In this document: positions 43,395-52,387 of the stretch, in pieces
Position numbering within the stretch: position 1 is the first letter of the stretch
Layout of the letters: every line of letters begins with the position of its first letter
DNA from: Nocardioides alcanivorans
GTDB lineage: Bacteria; Actinomycetota; Actinomycetes; Propionibacteriales; Nocardioidaceae
Length of the DNA: 64,000 bases
Assembly (NCBI RefSeq): GCF_021555175.1
Contig: NZ_JAKGRW010000009.1
Location: forward strand, 62,001-126,000
Direction of reading: 5' to 3'
Notes under the pieces: generated by a model
What the model saw: the letters and a program-made list of their open reading frames with translations, nothing else
The model's database searches: none
What the model was told of the DNA's origin: nothing
Made by a program: the position numbers and the translations under genes

Positions 43395-45019
43395 TCAGTG
43401 GCTCTCGGTGGTGTCGTGGGTGCCTTGGGGGTGACCAGCCAGGTCCTGCCGTGCTGGCTGGTCCAGATATACGTTCCGTCCCTGGCCCGTCGGTAACGCC
43501 AGTGGCCGTGGGTTTTCATCAGGTGGTGACGTCGACACAACGGCGCCAGATTCTCGGGCCGGGTTTGCCCTGGCGGACCACCCTCACCGGGTGGTTGGTA
43601 GGGGTCGATGTGGTCGAGGTCGGCGTCCCAGCTGGAGCGTTCACAGTTGGGATACACACAGTGCGGGTCACGGAGTCGGACCAGGGTGTCCATCCATTCG
43701 GGTGGATCGTGACGATCCACTGCATCGGTGCGATTCAAATCCACCACTGGGGTGATGGTCGCAAGGGAACCGTGACGGGCCAGCCAGTCGCGTAGCTGGG
43801 TGGTGAGGATCTGTCCGAGCCGGTCGGTGGAGGTGATGCCGTCGCCGTTGAGGCCGAGTTGGTGGGGGTCGAGGCCCAACGCGAACAGGTCCGCGAGGTT
43901 GACGTGGGCCATCACCCGCAGTCCACGCCGGCGTCCGAACGGTCCCGGTGTCGTGGCCAACCGACCGGGCTTCACCCCGATCCCCGGGTTGCCCAGCACC
44001 GGCTCACCACCCGTCGCCGCAACGTCGGACGGGACGCCGGACGAGGTGCCGGTGCTGTTGGTCGGGGCGGGAGCGTCGACCAGGCCTACGGCCGCGCCGT
44101 CGGTGCAGCCGCCGATACCGGCATCGGTACCGATGCCGGTGCTGTCGCTTCCGTCGGTGACGTCGGTACTGCTGTCGCCGCCGGTGGCGCTGTCGGCGTT
44201 GGTGTAGTCGAGTGTGGGTTGTTCGGTGTCGTCGGTGAGCCGCCCGATCGCCTTCGCACGACGCTGGTTCACGTCGTCGGTGTCACCCAGGCGCCGCATC
44301 GTCTCGGCCTCGGCTGACAACAAGTCCATGAAGCGGGTCAGGTCCAACGAGTCACCAACGGCTTGCAACTCCGAAGTACCAGCGACACCGCCGGCTCCTT
44401 CTTCGTGTCCGGCGTGGGGGTGGTGCAGCCACACACCCCAATCCGCCTTCCCCCTCGGCGTGGTGGGGTCTTTGACGAGGTCGGGGTGGAACTTGGCGAT
44501 GGCCGTCGCCAACCACTTCTCAATCGTCGGCCACCCCGACAGACCAGTGGCCGCGAGGTGCTCGTCGAACCACCGTGCCGCCTCATACGACAGCTTCCTC
44601 GTGAGCAGGGCGACACGACGGGCATTCCACCCCGGAACCTCCAGGGCCTCGACCTTCGCCCACAACAGCGGGAGCCGGTGGACCAGGTCGAGGGCGTCGG
44701 CGATCAGGGAGAACCCGGCACCACGCGACATCCCACCTGATGCGGCGAGCTCCTCGACCGCGAACAACGCGACATCAGGAGTGCCGTCGCCCGAGATCTT
44801 GTCTTCACAGTCGGAGGGAAACAGGGTTTCGTCACCCACCACCGCCTTCGGCTTGTCAGGGGACGGCGGGTGCAGGATCGCCCACTGGTAAGCCAAACGC
44901 AGCTTCCTACGGACCATCTTCAACTCGACGACCCGGTCTTCGGCCAGGAAACCAAGCAGGGTCCCGCCATCGAGGTCAGAGACCTCGTACGGCTGGTGGC
45001 GGGCGTCGATTTCGATCAT
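43395..45019 (-). CDS. DUF222/HNH endonuclease (13E12-type), 3' end frameshifted
   Basis: A DUF222-HNH protein of about 540 residues. DUF222 occupies about 1-300 (VELKMVRRKLRLAYQWAILH; GRAGFSLIADALDLVHRLP), followed by an Asp/Thr/Gly-rich linker, then the HNH nuclease: LRDPHCVYPNCERSSWDADLDHIDPY and RPENLAPLCRRHHLMKTHGHW. The family includes the REP13E12 proteins of Mycobacterium. As sequenced the frame runs on antisense through the REP array and fdhF; one extra base in GGGGG at 43427-43431 gives a natural end (...WLVTPQGTHDTTESH) at 43395. Flanked by REP arrays. Confidence 0.85.
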
Positions 45020-45106
45020 GGAACCAGTCCAACATTTGGCTCCGACACAACACGGGGATCACGAACCCAACCTGTGGACAACCACCACCAGGCGCTGCTG
45101 GAACGA

Positions 45107-45280
45107 GGTCTCGACAAGCTCGACCAACGGCGGTGGGCAAGGTCTCGACAGGCTCGACCAACGGGGGTGGGTCTCGACAAGCTCGACCTCCGGTCCGGTC
45201 TCGACAGGCTCGACCAACGGGGTGGGTCTCGACAAGCTCGACCAACGGGGTGGGCGAGGCGGGTCTCGACAGGCTCGACC
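45107..45280. repeat. interspersed REP array 2 (opposite orientation)
   Basis: Six copies of GGTCTCGACAAGCTCGACC or the AGG variant, at 45107, 45141, 45170, 45197, 45225 and 45262, in reverse orientation to most of array 1. The arrays enclose the HNH gene as an inverted pair. The 45020-45368 gene-free stretch contains only this array. Confidence 0.9.
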
Positions 45281-45368
45281 ACCGAACCGGGCTTGACCAA
45301 CGGATGGGCGAGGCGGGCTCGACCAGTGGATGACGGAATACCCGGCGCGGGGTCACGGTTGTCACCTC

Positions 45369-45815
45369 ATGACACTTCAAGGTGAGTACGAGCCGAGCAG
45401 TCAGCAGTGGGTCCGCGACCAGGTGGCGGCCTACGAGGCGTCGGGCGGCGCGGAGGCCAATGTCCTCCCGGGCACCGACGACAAGATCGTGGTGATCACC
45501 TCCGTCGGCGCGAAGTCGGGCAAGCTCCGCAAGAATCCGGTGATGCGGGTGGAGAAGGACGGCGTCTACGCCGCCGTCGCCTCCAAGGGTGGAGGCCCCG
45601 AGAATCCCGACTGGCACGACAACTTCGTCGCGCACCCGTTGGTCGACGTACAGGACGGCCCCGAGGCCAAGCCCTACCGCGCCCGCGTGACCACCGGCGA
45701 GGAGCGCGCGGTCTGGTGGGCGCACGCGGTGGCGACGTGGCCGACGTACGCCTCCTATGCGGAGAAGACCGACCGCGAGATCCCGGTCTTCGTGCTCGAA
45801 CCCGTCGAAGACTGA
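45369..45815 (+). CDS. deazaflavin (F420)-dependent nitroreductase family protein
   Basis: A 148-residue DDN-family protein: EPSSQQWVRDQVAAYEASGGAEAN, IVVITSVGAKSGKLRKNPVMRVEKDGVYAAVASKGGGPENPDWHDNFVAHP. These motifs are typical of F420-dependent quinone/nitro reductases of actinobacteria. ATG 45369 fits the family; upstream codons derive from repeat DNA. A perfect hairpin follows. Confidence 0.9.
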   Translation: MTLQGEYEPSSQQWVRDQVAAYEASGGAEANVLPGTDDKIVVITSVGAKSGKLRKNPVMRVEKDGVYAAVASKGGGPENPDWHDNFVAHPLVDVQDGPEAKPYRARVTTGEERAVWWAHAVATWPTYASYAEKTDREIPVFVLEPVED

Positions 45816-45822
45816 CGACCTG

Positions 45823-45872
45823 ACGACGTCCTGCATCCCGGTTGCCCGCGCGACCGGGATGCAGGACGTCGT
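45823..45872. terminator. perfect 20-bp hairpin
   Basis: The 20 bases at 45823-45842 (starting ACGACGTCC) are the exact reverse complement of 45853-45872, with a ten-base loop. It begins eight bases after the reductase stop and lies before the DrrAB-like operon, so it probably ends transcription in both directions. Confidence 0.75.
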
Positions 45873-45975
45873 GCGTCTCCGGAGAGGTGAAGCCGCACTG
45901 AAACCACGGTGAAACCGGCGGCGCCCATGCTCCTTCCATCGGCCGGGTGGACCCCCGGCCCGGAAGGGAGCAACC

Positions 45976-46941
45976 ATGACTGCCACCAACGCAGTGCACG
46001 CCACGGGCCTGGTCAAGGCCTTCGGCAATTTCCGTGCCGTCGACGGCATCGACCTCGAGGTACGCCGCGGCGAGATCTTCGGGGTCCTCGGGCCCAACGG
46101 CGCCGGCAAGACCACCACCTTGAGCATGCTCGCCACGCTGCTGCCGATCGACGGCGGCCGGGCGGAGATCTTCGGAGTCGACGTACACAAGCAGCCGCAC
46201 AAGATCCGTCAGCTCGTCGGCGTGACCGGGCAGTACGCCTCCGTCGACGAGAACCTCACCGGCTCGGAGAACCTGATTCTCTTCGCGCGCCTCCTCGGGC
46301 AGTCCACCGCCCAGGCACGGCGTACGGCGGCCGATCTGCTGGGTCGCTTCGGGCTGGAGGAGGCCGCTGACCGCCAGATCCAGAACTTCTCCGGCGGCAT
46401 GCGACGCCGCCTCGACCTGGCTGCCTCACTGATCGCGCGACCGCCGCTGATCTTCCTCGACGAGCCGACCACCGGCCTCGACCCGCGTACCCGCGGACAG
46501 ATGTGGGACACCATCAGGGAGCTCGTCGCGCAGGGGTCGACCATCCTGCTGACCACGCAGTACCTCGACGAGGCCGACCAGCTTGCTGACCGGATCGCGG
46601 TCATCGACCACGGCCGCAAGGTCGCTGAGGGCACCCCCGACCAGCTCAAGGCCAGCGTCGGCAGCTCGACCCTGCACCTGCGCGTCGCCGACCGCGACCA
46701 GGTGGCTCGGGCTGCCGAGATCGTCGAGCGCATCCTCATGGAGGCGCCGGTGCTCACCCCCGAGGCAGGCGGACTCAACGCCGCACTCGCCGACACCAAC
46801 CAGGCAGCCGACGTACTCATCGCGCTGCGCCAGGGCGGGGTCGACATCACCACCGCCGCCGTCCGCCAACCCACCCTCGACGAGGTCTTCCTGACCCTCA
46901 CCGGTCACCACGCCGAGGACGACGAAGAGGAGGTGGCCTGA
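45976..46941 (+). CDS. daunorubicin-resistance-type ABC ATPase (DrrA-like)
   Basis: A 321-residue ATPase: Walker A GPNGAGKTTT (about 40), Q-loop GQYASVDENLTG, signature FSGGMRRRLDLAASL, Walker B LIFLDEPTTGLDPRTR and the DrrA-type C-terminal extension (from about 220: SVGSSTLHLRVADRD, ITTAAVRQPTLDEVFLTLTG). It energises efflux of hydrophobic antibiotics or lipids in family members. GGGAG precedes ATG 45976. TGATG overlap with the permease. Confidence 0.92.
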   Translation: MTATNAVHATGLVKAFGNFRAVDGIDLEVRRGEIFGVLGPNGAGKTTTLSMLATLLPIDGGRAEIFGVDVHKQPHKIRQLVGVTGQYASVDENLTGSENLILFARLLGQSTAQARRTAADLLGRFGLEEAADRQIQNFSGGMRRRLDLAASLIARPPLIFLDEPTTGLDPRTRGQMWDTIRELVAQGSTILLTTQYLDEADQLADRIAVIDHGRKVAEGTPDQLKASVGSSTLHLRVADRDQVARAAEIVERILMEAPVLTPEAGGLNAALADTNQAADVLIALRQGGVDITTAAVRQPTLDEVFLTLTGHHAEDDEEEVA

Positions 46942-47777
46942 TGACCACACTGCTTCCTGACGCTCCAGCAGCTGCTGCGACGACGACCCCCGAGCGGGTG
47001 CTCGCCGCGCGACCGTCGCTCAAGGAGACGGTCCACCAGACCCTCGCCATGGCCTGGCGAGCAACCAAGAAGATGCGCCGCAACCCGGAGCAGTTCTTCG
47101 ACGTGACGATCCAGCCGGTGCTCTTCACCGCGATGTTCGCCTACATCTTCGGCGGCGCGATCTCGGGATCCGTCGCGAGCTATCTGCCGCTGATCATCCC
47201 CGGCATCCTCGCGCAGACCGCCCTCACCGCCTGCATGGCGACGGGCACGCAGATGCGGGAGGACATGGACAAGGGCGTCTTCGACCGGTTCAAGTCGCTG
47301 CCGATCGCACGGATCGCCCCGCTGGCCGGACCGATGCTCGCCGACGTGGTCCGCTACGGCATCGCGGCGACGATCACGATCGGGGTCGGCCTCGCCATGG
47401 GCTACCGCCCCGGTGGAGGCGTGCTCGGCGTCGTCGCGGGGTGGGCGTTGACCGTCTTCGCCGGCTGGTCGCTGTCGTGGATCTTCGCGTGGCTCGGCAC
47501 GGTGGCGCGCTCGGCGCAGGCCGTGCAGGGGATCGGCATGATGATCATGTTCCCGCTGACCTTCCTCTCCAACGCGTTCGTGCCGATGGAGACGCTCCCG
47601 GGTTGGCTTGAGGCCTTCGTGAAGATCAATCCGGTCTCCCACGTGGTGACCGCGGTGCGTGACCTGATGAACGACGGCAATCTCACCGGCCAGGTCGGTT
47701 GGGCGCTGTTCGGCTGCATCGCCGTGGTCGCGATCTTCTCGCCTCTCGCGGTTCGGAACTACTCCCGCAAGATGTGA
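46941..47777 (+). CDS. ABC-2 type permease (DrrB-like)
   Basis: A 278-residue ABC-2 permease with six membrane helices. PEQFFDVTIQPVLFTAMFAYIFGGAI is the family entry helix and MEDMDKGVFDRFKSLPIARIAPLAG-like segment (EDMDKGVFDRFKSLP) is the typical coupling loop; FPLTFLSNAFVPMETLPGWL is the end motif. Partner of the upstream ATPase. Its stop is four bases before the tandem repeat array. Confidence 0.92.
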   Translation: MTTLLPDAPAAAATTTPERVLAARPSLKETVHQTLAMAWRATKKMRRNPEQFFDVTIQPVLFTAMFAYIFGGAISGSVASYLPLIIPGILAQTALTACMATGTQMREDMDKGVFDRFKSLPIARIAPLAGPMLADVVRYGIAATITIGVGLAMGYRPGGGVLGVVAGWALTVFAGWSLSWIFAWLGTVARSAQAVQGIGMMIMFPLTFLSNAFVPMETLPGWLEAFVKINPVSHVVTAVRDLMNDGNLTGQVGWALFGCIAVVAIFSPLAVRNYSRKM

Positions 47778-47780
47778 TGC

Positions 47781-48015
47781 CGTTGCTCGACCTCCGACCT
47801 CGTTGCTCGACCTCCGACCTCGTTGATCGAGCTCCGGTCCCGTTGATCGAGCTCCGGTCCCGTTGATCGAGCTCCGGTCCCGTTGATCGAGCTCCGGTCC
47901 CGTTGATCGAGTTCCGGTCCCGTTGATCGAGCTCCGGTCCCGTTGATCGAGCTTGTCGAGATCACTGACGGGGTCTCGACAGGCTCGACCTCCGGGGGTC
48001 TCGACGGGCTCGACC
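47781..48015. repeat. 20-bp tandem array merging into REP array 3
   Basis: Eight exact-length 20-bp units: two of cgttgctcgacctccgacct (47781-47820), then six of cgttgatcgagctccggtcc (47821-47940, one with a single change). The next unit turns into a REP-like cgttgatcgagcttgtcgag (47941-47960), followed by REP copies at 47972-47990 and 47997-48015. The tandem unit looks derived from one REP arm. It sits between the DrrB stop and the SARP end. Confidence 0.9.
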
Positions 48016-48040
48016 TCCGGGGGCTCGACCGCCGGAGGCG

Positions 48041-51000
48041 TTACAGGATCTGTTCGACGGCGGCGCGGGCCTGGTCGATGAGATCGGGGCCGCGCCGTCC
48101 GGCGTACTCGGCCTGCAGCGTGTCGACCAACCCCGGTGCGCGCTCGTCGCAGAGCACGCGCATGCGCTCCCAGCGCATCGTGGGTGCGAAGCCGGGGTAG
48201 GCGAAGCGGTTGCCGAGCACGAGCAGGCGGACGGCGTCGGCCACCCGGCTCGGTTGCTTGAGCAGCGCCCAGACACCGATGCCGACGAGGGCGAGCCCGG
48301 CGACGGGGTAGTCCATGAAGGGACGCTGCGGGTCGAGCACGTCGCGGGCCTTCGCGGCCAGGGACTCCCACAGCTCGACGCCGTCATCACCTTCGCCGTA
48401 CTGCGCGAAGGCGGAGAGCGCGGTGGCCTCGGCATGGATCGACCACGGTGTGAGCAGGTCGTTGCGACCGGGCAGATGCAGGGCGTGGGCGTGCTCCACG
48501 GCCTCGCGGTGCAGTCTCAGGCCGGTGGGTACGTCGCCGCTCGCCAGCGCGATCTGCGCATGCGTGGCGGTCAGGTCGGTGCCGGGGTGGCGCCGATCAG
48601 ATCCTCATCGATCTCGTCGAGGATCCGCCGGGCTCCGTCGAGGTCACCCTGTTCCAGTGCCGCGACGGCAAGCACGGCTCGCCCCTGCACGACGTCGTCG
48701 AAGGCACCCAACTGTTCGAGCACCGGGATGGCTGCGCGGGAGTGGGCGGCAGCGCCTTCCGTGTCGCCGAGCTGGGCATGGAGGCCGGAGAGCTCGGTGT
48801 CGAGCATCGCCCGGCGCCAAGGTCCCTCCTCCTCCGGCACCAACGCGAGCGCTTCACGGGCCGCGTCGATGGCGCCCTGCGGATCGGCGCTGTTCTCCAG
48901 CTCGTGGGCGGCGAACTGCAACGACAGGCCACGCACGAGCGGGTCGGGGTCGGTGGTCAAGTCGGCCCGGTCGCCCTGGACCTCGGCGAGCATCACCGTC
49001 GTCAGTGCCCGGACGGACGGCACCGAGGAGTCGGCGCCGAGCTCTCCCAGCAGCGCCAACAGAGGGTCGACCGTGGCGGGGGATGCCAGTCGCGCGTTGA
49101 AGAGGGCCGTGCAGAGAGCGACCCGGACGGAATCGGCGAGTTCAGGCGGTGGCGTCCACCCCTCGAGCGCTTCGGCAAAGGCAGGGGTCGAGGTCATGCT
49201 GCGGAAGTGGTCCCCGCTGATTCCCCAGTAGCCGGCGAGTGGTCCGAAGAGTACCGATGAGGCTGCGGGGTCAGGTGCGGCGAGCGCCTCGCGCAGCACA
49301 TCGGCAAGGTTGGTCTCCTCGGCGCGCAACCTTGCCATCGCCTCGACCTGTGTGGGGCTGAAGAGCTGGCGACCCCACGTGTCGGCGTACTCGACCGCCC
49401 AGGCGCGGACCGCGGTGCTGATCTCGGTGGCCTCGCCCACGGTCTCGGCTTGCAGCCGACCGAACTCACGCACGGTCTCGAGCATTCGGAAGCGGGTGCC
49501 GCCGTCGGTGTCGGTGACGACGAGCAGGGACTGCTCGACCAGATCCTCGACCGCGTCGAGTCCGTCGCCACCCAGCACCGCGTCGGCGGCGTCGAGGGTG
49601 AAGCCGTCGTGGAAGGCGGAGAGGAAGCGCAGCGCGCGGCGTTCACGCTCGGCCAGCAGGGCCCACGACCAGTCGATGACCGCGAGCAGGGTGCGGTGCC
49701 GGTCAGGTGCGCTGCGGTCGCCGCCGCGGAGCAGCGCGAACCGGTCGTCGAGCCGGCGCGCGATCTCGGCGGGAGCCATCACCCGCACCTTTGCAGCGGC
49801 GAGCTCGATGGCCAGCGGCAATCCGTCGAGGCGGTCGACGACACTGTGGATCTCGGTGTCGTCGAGACGTACGCCGGGTCGTGCGGCCGACGCCCGGGCG
49901 CGGAAGAGCGCGATCGCGTCGTCGCTGCCGAGGTGCGGGAGTTGGTGCACGTGCTCGGCTGCAATCGCGAGCGGTGCGCGGGTGGTGGTGAGCACCCGCA
50001 GCTCGCGGGTGGTCGCGACGAGGAAGGCGACCAGGTCGGCCGCCGCGTCGACGACGTGCTCGCAGTTGTCGAGCACCAGCAGCGTGGGAGCCTGGTCGAG
50101 CTGTTGCGCAATACGGGCACGTACGTCAGCGCGCTGCTCGGGTGTCAACGCTCGGCGGCCGCTCACCGAGTCACGCACGCCGAGCACGGAGCCGACCTCG
50201 CCGACCACGTCATCGGGAGAGGTGACGCCGACGAGCTCGACGAAGTGGACCACCGGCTGGGGAGCCTCGCGGGCGACCGCATGGGCGAGCCGAGTCTTGC
50301 CGAGACCGCCCGGGCCGACGATGGAGACCACCCGCGCGGAGGTGAGCAGTCCGCTGATGCTGCGCAGGTCGTCGGCGCGGCCGAGCAGGGGAGGCGTCGT
50401 ACATCAGGCCCTCGCGCACGGGACGGTCGGCCGCCAGCAGCTCGCGGTGGACGCGCTGGAGCTCGGCGCCGGGGTCGGTGCCGAGCCGATCGGCCAGGTC
50501 GGCGCGGTGGGTCTCGTAGCGTTCCAACGCGGCAGCGGGTCCGCGGGCGGCGGCGAGCGCGTGGAGGAGATCGACGAGGAGGGGCTCGTCGTCCTTCGAC
50601 CGGTCGGCGATCGCCTCGAGCTCGGGGAGGGCCTCGGCGGCGCGGCCGGTGCGGACGAGCGCCCGAGCCCGGACCTCCCGCGCAGCCTGCTGGTCGCGCT
50701 CCGCGCCCATGAGTACGTCGCCGAGTGGCCCGTCGGGCGCGTCGATGAGTGGTCCGCGGGCCGTGGCGAGGGCGTTGTCCGCATGGAGGAGGGCCTGGGC
50801 CGGGTCGGTGCCGAGGCAGCCGCTGGCGAGCCGGGTCTCCGTGTGGAGGTGGAGCACGTCGACCTGGTCGTCGGTGAGCGCGAGCCGGTAACCGTCGCCG
50901 TCGGTGCGGAGGTGCTCCGCGCCGATGACCTGCCGCACCCGGGAGACCAACACCTGCAGGGCCTTGCCGGGATTGGCGGGGGTGCCGTCGCCCCACACTT

Positions 51001-51133
51001 GGGCGACGAGCCGCTCCGCACTCACCGTGCGCCCGGCGTCGACCAGCGCTGCGAGGAGGGCCTGTGCCCGATCACCGGGGACTGCTCTGCCTTGCCAGCG
51101 CACTCCGTCGAGGAGCGTCAGCAGGATCGGCAC
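48041..51133 (-). pseudogene. AfsR/SARP-family regulator with NB-ARC and TPR, two frameshifts
   Basis: About 1030 residues. N-terminal OmpR-type DNA-binding (LLTLLDGVRWQGRAVPGDRAQALLAALVDAGRTVSAERLVAQVWG), then BTAD (RLASGCLGTDPAQALLHADNAL). After a frameshift at GGGG 50388-50391 comes the NB-ARC/AAA: SIVGPGGLGKTRLAHAVA, LLVLDNCEH and GLPLAIELAAAKV. The TPR-like tail crosses a second shift at GGGG 48584-48587 and ends at 48041. GTG 51133 follows TAGACT by seven bases (leaderless). It probably regulates a neighbouring metabolic gene set; no biosynthetic cluster is visible. Confidence 0.85.
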
Positions 51134-51226
51134 GTGGGGAAGTCTACGGACCGCGGCCCGGGGCGCAGCCAAGTCAGGCGGACTCGGCACGCATCGGTGC
51201 CGTCACGTGTCGGACCCGTCCCTGGC

Positions 51227-52384
51227 TCAGAGGCCCATCTGCTTGGCGATGATCATCTTCATCACCTCGGAGGTGCCGCCATAGATCCGGTTCACACGGC
51301 TGTCGGCATACAGACGCGCCACCGGGTACTCGGTCATGTAGCCGTAGCCGCCGTGCAACTGCAGGCATCGATCGATCACGCGGGAGGCGACCTCGGTGCA
51401 GAAGAGCTTGGCCGAGGCTGCCTCGGCCGCGGTCAGCGTGCCCGCATCGAGTGCGTCCAGGGCGCGGTCTGCGACTGCTTGCGCTGCATCGACCTCGGCT
51501 TGGCAGGCAGCCAACTCGAACTTCGTGTTCTGGAAGGTGACCAGGGCCTTGCCGAAGACCTCGCGCTGGCGCACGTAGGCGACGGTGAAGTCGATCGCTG
51601 CGCGAGCCTGGGCGTATGCCGCGAAGGCGATGCTCAACCGTTCCTTCGGCAGGTTGTCCCCCAGGTAGTGGAAGCCCTTGTGCTCCACGCCGAGCAGGTT
51701 CTCCCGGGGCACCCGTACGTCGTTGAACGCCAACTCGGCGGTGTCCGAGGCAAGCAGGCCGACCTTGTTCAGCTTGCGTCCCACCGAGAACCCCGGCGTC
51801 GTGGTGTCGACGACCAGCAGGGAGATGCCGAAGCGGCGGTCGGTCTCGCTGGACGGGGCAGTGCGGGCGCAGACGATGATGCGGTCCGCCTGCGCTCCGC
51901 CGGTGATGAATGTCTTGGCGCCGTTGAGGACGTAATGGGTGCCGGTGTCGTCAAGACGCGCACTGGTGGTCATCCCCGCCAGGTCGGATCCCGTGCCTGG
52001 CTCGGACATGGCGATGGCAAACATCGTCTCGCCCGTGACGAAGCCGGGCAGCCAGGCCTTCAGCTGCTCCGGTGTCCCCAGCTGCAGGAGGTAGGGGAGA
52101 CAGAGTGCGACATGGACGCCTGAACTGCCGAGGATGATCCCAGCGCGAGCCGTCTCCTCGCACTCGATCGCCGCGAACTTGAATGACGTCACCCCGGCGC
52201 CGCCGTACTCCTCGGGGACCTCGATGCCGAACATGCCCAGGTCGCCGAGCTTGCGATAGAGCGAGCGGGGAACCGCGCCGGCCGCCATCCACTCGTCGTA
52301 GTGGGGGACGACCTCGGCCTCGATGAACTTCCGCAAGGTGAGCCGGTAGGACTCGTGATCCTCGTTGAAGACTGTCCGTTCCAT
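51227..52384 (-). CDS. acyl-CoA dehydrogenase
   Basis: A 385-residue FAD enzyme oxidising acyl-CoA to enoyl-CoA. FAIAMSEPGTGSDLAGMTTSAR and YVLNGAKTFITGG are the flavin segments; YVRQREVFGKALVTFQ and the C-terminal RIYGGTSEVMKMIIAKQM are characteristic. The C-terminal motif has Gly where medium-chain enzymes have their catalytic Glu; the likely base is the Glu in LPKERLSIAF (about residue 245), the isovaleryl/long-chain arrangement (inference). Four bases upstream lies the acyl-CoA ligase gene, so one operon. Confidence 0.93.
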   Translation of the reverse strand: MERTVFNEDHESYRLTLRKFIEAEVVPHYDEWMAAGAVPRSLYRKLGDLGMFGIEVPEEYGGAGVTSFKFAAIECEETARAGIILGSSGVHVALCLPYLLQLGTPEQLKAWLPGFVTGETMFAIAMSEPGTGSDLAGMTTSARLDDTGTHYVLNGAKTFITGGAQADRIIVCARTAPSSETDRRFGISLLVVDTTTPGFSVGRKLNKVGLLASDTAELAFNDVRVPRENLLGVEHKGFHYLGDNLPKERLSIAFAAYAQARAAIDFTVAYVRQREVFGKALVTFQNTKFELAACQAEVDAAQAVADRALDALDAGTLTAAEAASAKLFCTEVASRVIDRCLQLHGGYGYMTEYPVARLYADSRVNRIYGGTSEVMKMIIAKQMGL

Positions 52385-52387
52385 GGG

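Noticed and set aside
40967..45019. A single 1350-codon minus-strand frame
   Set aside because: Only 43395-45019 encodes DUF222/HNH homology. The rest is read-through of REP spacers and antisense to the molybdenum enzyme, caused by a likely missing base at 43427-43431.
47759..47965. Small frame encoding Ser/Thr/Gly/Asn-rich repeats
   Set aside because: It is the translation of the 20-bp tandem array, whose unit length is not a multiple of three.
49310..52123. 937-codon plus-strand frame opposite the SARP regulator and acyl-CoA dehydrogenase
   Set aside because: Both minus-strand genes have clear domains; the plus frame has none.
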